A stretch of DNA of 64,000 nt, taken from the NCBI GenBank assembly GCA_958295895.1, contig CATQHI010000027.1, positions 62,001-126,000 of the forward strand, given 5' to 3'. Below the pieces are notes generated by a model. It searched no databases. It saw only the letters and a list, made by a program, of their open reading frames with translations, and had not been told where the DNA came from. Below, piece by piece: positions 58,515 to 64,000 of this stretch. The stretch comes from Saprospiraceae bacterium. GTDB taxonomy: Bacteria > Bacteroidota > Bacteroidia > Chitinophagales > Saprospiraceae. A program made the translations under genes and the position numbers. The stretch's first letter is position 1. Every line of letters begins with the position of its first letter.

Positions 58515-58522
58515 CAAAAGTA
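58515..58522 (-). promoter_or_regulatory. -7 promoter box of pdeM (leaderless)
   Basis: TACTTTTG on the minus strand, perfect TAnnTTTG, 4 bases (CTCC) before the ATG. Confidence 0.7.
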
Positions 58523-58541
58523 CGGCCCAGGATATACAAGC

Positions 58542-58549
58542 TACCTTTG
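58542..58549 (+). promoter_or_regulatory. -7 promoter box of polyprenyl synthase gene
   Basis: TACCTTTG, perfect TAnnTTTG, giving a leader of about 25 bases to the ATG at 58580. Together with the pdeM box it forms a divergent pair only 19 bases apart. Confidence 0.7.
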
Positions 58550-58579
58550 CGGCCCTAATCACCGCTGCCCCACCCCCTG

Positions 58580-59554
58580 ATGGCCCACGGCCTCGACGAG
58601 ATAAAGCGCCCGATCGCTACTGAACTGGAGACCTTCGAGCGGCGGTTCCGCGAAACCCTGCGTTCCCCCGTACCCCTGATGGACCGCATCACCTACTACA
58701 TCGTGCGCCGCAAGGGCAAGCAGATGCGGCCCATGTTCACCTTCTTCAGTGCGCAGGCCTGCGGAGGCATTACCGACGATACCTACACGGCCGCCAGCCT
58801 GATCGAACTGGTACACACGGCCAGCCTGGTGCACGACGACGTGGTCGACGAGAGCTACGAGCGGCGGGGCTTCTTCAGCATCAATGCGCTGTGGAAGAAT
58901 AAGATCGCGGTACTGGTGGGCGACTACTTTCTCTCGCGGGGACTGGCTATCGCCCTGGAGACCAAGCAGTACCGGACCCTGGAAATCAGCTCCCAGGCCG
59001 TGCAGGCCCTGGCCGAGGGGGAGCTGCTACAGATCGAAAAGGCCCGCCGGCTCGACATCGACGAGCGGATCTACTTCGAGGTGATCCGTCAGAAGACGGC
59101 CAGTCTGATCGCGGCGAGTTGCGCGGCGGGGGCGGCCTCTGCCTCCAAAAATGATGCTACGGTAGCACTCATGCACACTTTTGGGGAGAAAATCGGCATC
59201 GCCTTTCAGATCCGCGACGACCTGTTTGACTTTGGCCTCGATGAGGTGGGTAAGCCCCGGGGCATCGACATTAAGGAAAAAAAGATGACCCTACCGCTGA
59301 TTCACGCGCTAAACCAAGCCTCCCGCGGCGAGCGGCGGCGTATGATCCGCACCATTAAGAAGCACAGCGACGAGCCGGAACGGGTCAAGGAGGTGCTGGC
59401 CTTCGTACGCGCCAGTGCGGGTATTGCCTACGCCGAGGCGGCGATGCGGCGCTACCGCGACGAAGCGTTCGAGCTGCTCCACGAGCTCCCCAGTAGCGAG
59501 GCGCGCACCGGCCTGGAACAGCTGGTCAATTTCGTGGTAGACCGCGCTTACTGA
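58580..59554 (+). CDS. Polyprenyl diphosphate synthase (octaprenyl/heptaprenyl type)
   Basis: A 324-aa all-helical prenyltransferase. First Asp-rich motif LVHDDVVDESYERRG (DDxxD), substrate-binding VGDYFLSRG, and second Asp-rich motif QIRDDLFDFG (DDxxD). GKQMRPMFT carries the diphosphate-binding Lys/Arg. The residues before the first Asp-rich motif are small (EL-VHTAS), as in long-chain enzymes that make the quinone side chain. Divergent from pdeM with a shared 69-base promoter region. Confidence 0.94.
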   Translation: MAHGLDEIKRPIATELETFERRFRETLRSPVPLMDRITYYIVRRKGKQMRPMFTFFSAQACGGITDDTYTAASLIELVHTASLVHDDVVDESYERRGFFSINALWKNKIAVLVGDYFLSRGLAIALETKQYRTLEISSQAVQALAEGELLQIEKARRLDIDERIYFEVIRQKTASLIAASCAAGAASASKNDATVALMHTFGEKIGIAFQIRDDLFDFGLDEVGKPRGIDIKEKKMTLPLIHALNQASRGERRRMIRTIKKHSDEPERVKEVLAFVRASAGIAYAEAAMRRYRDEAFELLHELPSSEARTGLEQLVNFVVDRAY

Positions 59555-59631
59555 GGCCATCGGCGGTTGAACAATTTCCCGGAAGCCGTATTTAGTGCCC
59601 TAAGGCGGTCATTCCCCCAATTGTGTTTCAT

Positions 59632-60492
59632 ATGAGTAGTATTAGCTTACTCACGCTAGTGAGTGGGAGGCGGTCGCAGCTGCACAACCTGTTACGGGGA
59701 GTACGGGAGCAATCTACGAAGCCCCGTGAGGTGATCGTCGTGTTCATGAACGAACCGGTGCCCAATGAGCTGCCCGATCCCGGCTGCAAGCTTCACCTTC
59801 ACAGCTTACTTGACCCCAACCATCCCCTGCCCCTAGCGGCCGCCCGTAACCTAGCCGCCGCCCACGCCCGCGGAGATATACTCGCCTTTCTGGACGTAGA
59901 CTGCATCCCCCACCCCGACTATCTCCAGCAACTCTCTCACGTAGTGCTCCTGACGCAGGGGCTGGTGATGGGTGACGTACGCTACCTTCCGCCGGAGGCT
60001 ACCCAGGGCGGCAACTGGAGCTACAACGCGCTGGAGCAGCTAGCAGAGGCCCACCCCCGGCGTCCGGTATTTACCGACGATCGGGCAGTCATTCCGCTTC
60101 CCTACTATCTGTTCTGGTCGCTGACCTTCGGGTTGCGAGCCACCGATTTTGCCCGTCTGGGGGGCTTTGACGAGCAGTACGCCGGCTACGGTGGGGAAGA
60201 CACCGACTTTTCCTTCACCGCCCGCAAGATACGCCTGCCCTTTTTTGGTAGTCGGGCCCGGGTGTACCACCAGTATCACGATAGTTACTCCCCCCCTTAC
60301 AATCACCTGCGGGACATCGTCACTAATGCCAACCGCTTTTATGCTAAGTGGCAAATGTGGCCCATGGAGGGCTGGCTGCGGCAGTTTGAAAAAGAGGGCT
60401 ACATTGATTGGGAGGGCGAGTCCATCAGGGTGATCCGGGAGGTTGATCCGGCCGCGGTAGCTGACGCGCGGTCCAACTCACCCTTCGGCTGA
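59632..60492 (+). CDS. Family 2 glycosyltransferase (GT-A fold)
   Basis: A 286-aa cytoplasmic-type GT2 enzyme. ISLLTLVSGRRSQLHNLLRG at the start, the DxD metal site in FLDVDCIPHP, and the C-terminal galactosyltransferase signature GGFDEQYAGYGGEDTDFSFTARK (GGxDE...GxGxEDxDF). Sugar and acceptor unknown. An alternative GTG start lies 9 bases upstream. It ends 30 bases before the convergent tsf gene, with a poly-C tract between. Confidence 0.9.
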   Translation: MSSISLLTLVSGRRSQLHNLLRGVREQSTKPREVIVVFMNEPVPNELPDPGCKLHLHSLLDPNHPLPLAAARNLAAAHARGDILAFLDVDCIPHPDYLQQLSHVVLLTQGLVMGDVRYLPPEATQGGNWSYNALEQLAEAHPRRPVFTDDRAVIPLPYYLFWSLTFGLRATDFARLGGFDEQYAGYGGEDTDFSFTARKIRLPFFGSRARVYHQYHDSYSPPYNHLRDIVTNANRFYAKWQMWPMEGWLRQFEKEGYIDWEGESIRVIREVDPAAVADARSNSPFG

Positions 60493-60500
60493 TCGGCATA

Positions 60501-60514
60501 CCCCCCCCCCCCCC
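60501..60514. repeat. Homopolymer of 14 C between convergent genes
   Basis: CATA then fourteen C then GTGTG. Such tracts are prone to slippage, but here both neighbours have already ended, so length change would not alter a protein. Confidence 0.9.
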
Positions 60515-60522
60515 GTGTGCAA

Positions 60523-61353
60523 CTAGCCGAGGGCTACATGCTTAAAGTCGGTCACCTTGAGCCCCTTATCAACCGAGTCGAGGTACTGGGCTACGCTCTG
60601 CTTATCGCTCTTCACGAAGGCCTGGGCCTCCAGTGTATTTTCCTTGAAGAACTTATTGAGGCGTCCCTGACCGATCTTTTCCAGCATCGCTTCGGGCTTG
60701 CCCTCCTGGCGGGCAAGGTCCATGGCGATATCGAGCTCCTGGTCGATGGTAGCCTGGTCGATACCCGATTTGTTGACGGCGATCGGCTTCATGGCGGCCA
60801 CCTGCATGGCTACGTCGCGGCCGGCCTCATAGGCAGTATCGTCGTTCTTGTTCAGGGCCACGAGTACGCCGGCGCGGTAGCCGCTGTGGATGTAGGGAGC
60901 CACCAGGGGAGCGCTGAGTTGTTCGTAGGCGGTCACGCTGATCTTCTCGTTGATCTTACCGACCATTTCGGTCACTTTTTCGCCTACGGTGAGTTGGCCT
61001 TCCATGGGCAGAGCGTTAAGGGCATCAAGGTCGGCGGGGCGCTTCTCGAGGGCCAGGTCGGCGATCTTCTGGGCGAAGGCGACGAAGTCATCGTTCTTGG
61101 CTACAAAATCCGTCTCACTGCTCAGGCGCACGACTACACCGTAGTCACTGGCCTCGGTAACCTGGGCGATAACGACGCCTTCCTTAGCCTCACGGTCGTC
61201 GCGCTTGGCGGCTACCTTCTCGCCCCGCTTACGCAGGACCTCGATGGCCTTGTCAAAGTCACCGTCGGCCTCGGCAAGGGCCTTTTTGCAGTCCATCATG
61301 CCGGAACCGGTCATGTCCCGTAGCTTCTTTACGTCTTGGGCTGAGATTGCCAT
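60523..61353 (-). CDS. tsf: Elongation factor Ts
   Basis: A 276-aa nucleotide exchange factor for EF-Tu. UBA-like N-domain ISAQDVKKLRDMTGSGMMDCKKALAEADGD (the TGAGMMDCKKAL-type signature, Ser for Ala), then two Ts core regions (ETDFVAKNDDFVAFAQKIADLAL, IHSGYRAGVLVALN). Downstream of rpsB in the standard order. The first core shows the TDFVAKN Asp-Phe pair that contacts EF-Tu. Confidence 0.98.
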   Translation of the reverse strand: MAISAQDVKKLRDMTGSGMMDCKKALAEADGDFDKAIEVLRKRGEKVAAKRDDREAKEGVVIAQVTEASDYGVVVRLSSETDFVAKNDDFVAFAQKIADLALEKRPADLDALNALPMEGQLTVGEKVTEMVGKINEKISVTAYEQLSAPLVAPYIHSGYRAGVLVALNKNDDTAYEAGRDVAMQVAAMKPIAVNKSGIDQATIDQELDIAMDLARQEGKPEAMLEKIGQGRLNKFFKENTLEAQAFVKSDKQSVAQYLDSVDKGLKVTDFKHVALG

Positions 61354-61456
61354 TGCGTTCTTAAATTATAAAGTTATTAAGTTAGTGGGTGCTCGTCGGC
61401 CAAATCCTTTCTGTAGCGCCCCAAGCACTATAGAAAGTTCGTCCGGCGAGAATAAA

Positions 61457-62221
61457 CTACTCCGCAGCCTCCGTCTCGGTTTCTTCGGCGGCAGCGGGCT
61501 GTTCCCCGCTACTCTCCTGCTGATCCTTGTCTTCGCCGCGCTGGGCCAGGCCCTCCTTGATGCACTCCATGAGGTAGTCGGTAATCACCTTGACGGCCTT
61601 GCTAGCGTCGTCGTTGCCGGGGATGGGATAGTCGACGCTGGTGGGGTCGGCATTGGTGTCTACGATACCGAAGGTGCGCATACCGAGTTTCTTGGCCTCG
61701 GCAATGGCCAGGTGCTCGTGCACGATATCGACTACGAAGATGGCATTGGGGATACGCTGCATATCAGCAATCCCACCCAGCACCTTATTCATCTTGTCGT
61801 GCTCCCGGGTAAGCGTCAGGCGCTCCTTCTTGGTGACGCTATCGAGGGTACCGTCGCCGAGCATACGCTCGATGTTCTGCATTTTGCGAATGGAGCGGCG
61901 AATGGTATTGAAGTTAGTCAGCATACCGCCCTGCCACCGGTCGGTGACGTAGGGCATGTTGACCTCCTGGGCACCGGCAGTGACGATATCACGCGCCTGC
62001 TTCTTGGTGGCTACGAAGAGGATTTTTTTACCCGCACGGGCGATCTGCCGCATCGCGTTTCCGGCGCGGTCGAGGTTCTCCAGGGTACGGTTAAGGTCAA
62101 TGAGGTGGATGCCGTTCTTCTCACTAAAGATATAGGGCGACATCTTGGGGTTCCACTTGCGGCGCAGGTGACCGAAGTGTACGCCGGCTTCCAGCAACTG
62201 CTGGTGGGTGGGCTTTGCCAT
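61457..62221 (-). CDS. rpsB: 30S ribosomal protein S2
   Basis: A 254-aa S2: LLEAGVHFGHLRRKWNPKMSPYIFSEKNGIHLIDL at the start, RWQGGMLTNFNTIRRSI, GIVDTNADPTSVDYPIPGNDDA, and a Glu-rich, low-complexity C-terminal tail (ESSGEQPAAAEETETEAAE) typical of Bacteroidota. Precedes tsf by 103 bases, a region with no clear terminator. Confidence 0.98.
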   Translation of the reverse strand: MAKPTHQQLLEAGVHFGHLRRKWNPKMSPYIFSEKNGIHLIDLNRTLENLDRAGNAMRQIARAGKKILFVATKKQARDIVTAGAQEVNMPYVTDRWQGGMLTNFNTIRRSIRKMQNIERMLGDGTLDSVTKKERLTLTREHDKMNKVLGGIADMQRIPNAIFVVDIVHEHLAIAEAKKLGMRTFGIVDTNADPTSVDYPIPGNDDASKAVKVITDYLMECIKEGLAQRGEDKDQQESSGEQPAAAEETETEAAE

Positions 62222-62284
62222 GGTTGATTTGTTAGAGGGGGGACGAAGAGATGGGGGACGGGGGTACCGCTGCAGGGAGGGGAA

Positions 62285-62674
62285 TTAACGCTTGGAGAAC
62301 TGGAAGCTCTTACGGGCCTTGGGCTTACCGTATTTTTTACGTTCTACCACGCGGGCATCGCGGGTGAGGTACTTCTGCGACTTGAGCGGGCTACGGAAGT
62401 CTTCATTGAGCTTCACCAGGGCGCGGCTGATCCCCATACGGATGGCCTCGGCCTGCCCCTTGTAACCACCGCCGTCGACGTTGACGCGCACGTCGTAAAT
62501 GCCGTTGTCGACCTCGATGGCCTGGAAGGGTTGAGTGATCTTACCCTGTACGTGCGTCTGCGGGAAGTATTCCTTGTAGTCCTTACCGTTGACGATGATA
62601 TTGCCCTTCCCCTGCATGAGGTAGATGCGGGCGACGGCGGCTTTGCGGCGGCCGATGGCGTTGATTTGTTCCAT
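62285..62674 (-). CDS. rpsI: 30S ribosomal protein S9
   Basis: A 129-aa S9: AIGRRKAAVARIYL, INVDGGGYKGQAEAIRMGISRALVKL, and the conserved end KPKARKSFQFSKR whose last Lys/Arg reach the P-site tRNA. Its ATG overlaps the stop of rplM by one base. Confidence 0.98.
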   Translation of the reverse strand: MEQINAIGRRKAAVARIYLMQGKGNIIVNGKDYKEYFPQTHVQGKITQPFQAIEVDNGIYDVRVNVDGGGYKGQAEAIRMGISRALVKLNEDFRSPLKSQKYLTRDARVVERKKYGKPKARKSFQFSKR

Positions 62675-63114
62675 TACTTGAGTTCTTGTGGTTGTTGGGC
62701 GGTGTGGGGGTGCTCGGCACCGGCGTAGACGTACAACTTCTTGTACTGGGCGCGGCCGAGTTTGGTCTTAGGTAGCATCCCCTTAATGGCGTGCTCCAGG
62801 ATCATTTCCGGCTTGCGGGCCATGATCTGACGGGGGGTCGCCTTGCGCTGTCCGCCGGGGTAGCCGGTGTGGCGCAGGTATTCCTTGTTCTGGAACTTGA
62901 GGCCGGTGAAGCGGACCTTGTCGGCGTTGATGACGATGACGTGGTCGCCGTTGTCGAAGTGAGGAGTAAAGTCGGGCTTGTGCTTGCCGCGCAGGACGTG
63001 GGCGATCTTGGTGGCCAGGCGGCCGACGATCTCGCCCTCGGCATCCACGACGTGCCACTTGCGTTCGACGGTGCTGGCGTTGGCCGACTGCGTCTTATAG
63101 GATAGCGTGTTCAC
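62674..63114 (-). CDS. rplM: 50S ribosomal protein L13
   Basis: A 146-aa L13: WHVVDAEGEIVGRLATKIAHVLRGKHKPDFTPHFDNGDHVIVINADKVRFTG is diagnostic, and YLRHTGYPGGQRKATPRQIM is the second signature. Upstream, TACCTTTG on the minus strand (63151-63158) is a perfect promoter box with a 36-base leader, the first gene of the L13-S9-S2-Ts block. Confidence 0.98.
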   Translation of the reverse strand: MNTLSYKTQSANASTVERKWHVVDAEGEIVGRLATKIAHVLRGKHKPDFTPHFDNGDHVIVINADKVRFTGLKFQNKEYLRHTGYPGGQRKATPRQIMARKPEMILEHAIKGMLPKTKLGRAQYKKLYVYAGAEHPHTAQQPQELK

Positions 63115-63150
63115 GGGAACTTAAATTTTTCGTTTCGATAAAAGCGGACG

Positions 63151-63158
63151 CAAAGGTA
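63151..63158 (-). promoter_or_regulatory. -7 promoter box of rplM operon
   Basis: TACCTTTG, perfect TAnnTTTG on the minus strand, about 36 bases before the rplM ATG. Confidence 0.7.
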
Positions 63159-63231
63159 CATAGCTCACGCCATAACTCACTGAAAAACAGTAGAATTTTC
63201 GCTTGGTAAAACGAATGGGCTTCAGGTATAC

Positions 63232-63267
63232 AAAAAACCGCCCCTCGGATACATGCAGAGGGGCGGT
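63232..63267 (-). terminator. Intrinsic terminator after the Dps-like gene
   Basis: A perfect 10-bp GC stem (ACCGCCCCTC at 63237-63246, its complement at 63258-63267), 11-base loop, and on the minus strand a run of T right after it. It lies 22 bases past the Dps-like stop. Confidence 0.85.
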
Positions 63268-63288
63268 GTTGACTCACTGAACGCCTGC

Positions 63289-63864
63289 CTATTTCATGAA
63301 TGAGCGCATTTGCCACAGTTGGTAGTCGATCATGTCCTTGACACTGATGAGCAGGTCCTGGGTCACCAGATCCGTTTCTCCGGTGGCGGTGATCCGCTCA
63401 GCCAAGCGTTCGGTGAGCTGTAGGTGACGCGCACTAAGAATGTCCAGCGATTCCTTATCGGTCGTGAAGCCGGCGGGGGTGGCCGGGCTAAGGTTAGCGT
63501 TCTGGGCTACGGCGGCGGGGCGGTTATCGGCGGCCCGGTCCAGGGCGAGTTTACGCTCGGCCACCTCATCCATCTTCTGAGCGATGGCTTCGTAGAATTC
63601 CTGGTAGAGCTCGTGGAGGCTGATGAAAAGAGGGCCGGTAACATTCCAGTGCAGTTGGTGCACAGCGTAGTACTCATCCGTGAGCTCGTACAGCGTAGCC
63701 TGCAAGTCATCCGCGGTGGGGGGAATATCGATCTCGGCACTGGGTACGCGACTGGCTCCCTCCGCATCCCGGTAGCCGGTGCGGAAGGAGGTGGTATCCT
63801 GGCTTTGCTGGGCGGAGACCAGCAGGGGCAGGATAAGCAATAAAGAACTCAGAATAGTTTTCAT
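63289..63864 (-). CDS. Exported Dps-like ferritin-fold protein
   Basis: A 191-aa protein with a strong signal peptide (MKTILSSLLLILPLLVSAQQ) before a Dps/ferritin fold. The helix pattern QLHWNVTGPLFISLHELYQEFYEAIAQKMDEVAERKLALD matches the LHWNVxGPxFxxLHxxxxELY...DxIAER ferroxidase signature, with the His, Asp and Glu ligands in place. The four-helix core runs to the C-terminus (LISVKDMIDYQLWQMRSFMK). Normal Dps proteins are cytoplasmic, so the signal is unusual. It would store iron or detoxify peroxide outside the cytoplasm. Has its own terminator. Confidence 0.88.
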   Translation of the reverse strand: MKTILSSLLLILPLLVSAQQSQDTTSFRTGYRDAEGASRVPSAEIDIPPTADDLQATLYELTDEYYAVHQLHWNVTGPLFISLHELYQEFYEAIAQKMDEVAERKLALDRAADNRPAAVAQNANLSPATPAGFTTDKESLDILSARHLQLTERLAERITATGETDLVTQDLLISVKDMIDYQLWQMRSFMK

Positions 63865-63874
63865 GGTTGGTAGA

Positions 63875-64000
63875 TTATAAGGTTACTTCTTTCCCACTAT
63901 CGGCGGCACGGTAGATGGCTTGCATAATTGTGACGTCACGCAGCCCTTCCTCACCGGGGGTTTTCGGGGTACGATTTTCGCGGGCGGCCAGGGCCATCTC
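63875..64000 (-). CDS. Gfo/Idh/MocA family oxidoreductase, C-terminal end only
   Basis: On the minus strand the last 41 residues before TAA at 63875 read EMALAARENRTPKTPGEEGLRDVTIMQAIY, then RAADSGKEVTL. GxxGLRDVxIMxAIYRAAxxGxxVxL is the usual C-terminus of Gfo/Idh/MocA NAD(P)-dependent dehydrogenases. The rest lies beyond the window. It is 10 bases upstream of the Dps-like ATG and may be co-transcribed with it. Confidence 0.85.
   Translation of the reverse strand, partial: EMALAARENRTPKTPGEEGLRDVTIMQAIYRAADSGKEVTL

Noticed and set aside
61354-61456. Possible leader or attenuator between rpsB and tsf
   Set aside because: No convincing stem or known S2/Ts leader pattern visible by eye.
60517-62227. 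Long plus-strand frames opposite tsf and rpsB
   Set aside because: Antisense to certain ribosomal-block genes.

Overview
The window is a 64 kb stretch of a high-GC Bacteroidota chromosome, most likely a Lewinella/Neolewinella-like member of the Saprospiria. The evidence is an OMP_b-brl_3-type TonB receptor, DUF6660 next to a CzcA-CzcC fusion, DUF3109, a CrtA-like protein, Bacteroidota-type TAnnTTTG promoter boxes and starts without Shine-Dalgarno sequences. Both ends cut genes: a copper oxidase on the left and a Gfo/Idh/MocA oxidoreductase on the right. No tRNA, rRNA, CRISPR array, transposase or phage gene was seen. No stretch over 300 bases lacks a gene or gene remnant.

Region 1 (1-28 kb) is a metal-resistance and envelope-defence island. 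On + lie a multicopper oxidase with a CopB-like barrel tail, a 40-aa Cys-Cys membrane peptide, a CopA ATPase, a CopZ-like chaperone and an UPF0718-type permease. Facing it on -, read from 28 kb down to 6 kb, are DUF6660, a CzcA-CzcC fusion, CzcB, a CDF exporter with a frameshift, the scar of a deleted two-component system, a PAP2 protein, a complete second RND pump (TolC, adaptor, permease), an HD protein, an ArnT-like transferase, a second PAP2 protein, a PepSY-like lipoprotein, a TonB receptor, an MFS transporter and an unknown lipoprotein. Together they would sequester, oxidise and pump out metal ions and remodel lipid headgroups.

Region 2 (28-50 kb) is mixed metabolism and housekeeping: Uma2, DedA, PepSY-TM, a GH13 lipoprotein, a glutamine-synthetase-like gene (two frameshifts) with an APH-like kinase and a HAD phosphatase, a quinone oxidoreductase, a lipase/META chimera, a YdiJ-like FAD/Fe-S oxidase, DUF3109, an M1 peptidase, an alpha/beta hydrolase, a CrtA-like protein, an AraC-Ogt fusion, a PQQ sugar dehydrogenase and an M16 peptidase. 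Region 3 (50-64 kb) has a PurF-like amidotransferase (frameshift), DUF2236, a tandem family of four related membrane proteins, SRPBCC, PdeM, polyprenyl synthase, a glycosyltransferase, the rplM-rpsI and rpsB-tsf ribosomal block and an exported Dps-like protein.

Three signals go beyond genes. (1) An 18-bp GC-rich motif, consensus GCACCTGCGGCCCCGCCC, occurs 15 times, in both orientations, inside genes and in front of genes. (2) Several genes have a TAnnTTTG box only 4-5 bases before the start codon, which predicts leaderless mRNAs. (3) Four tandem paralogues at 53.5-57.0 kb appear to form an undescribed family. Three conserved genes carry single-base frameshifts in homopolymers; these may be assembly errors.
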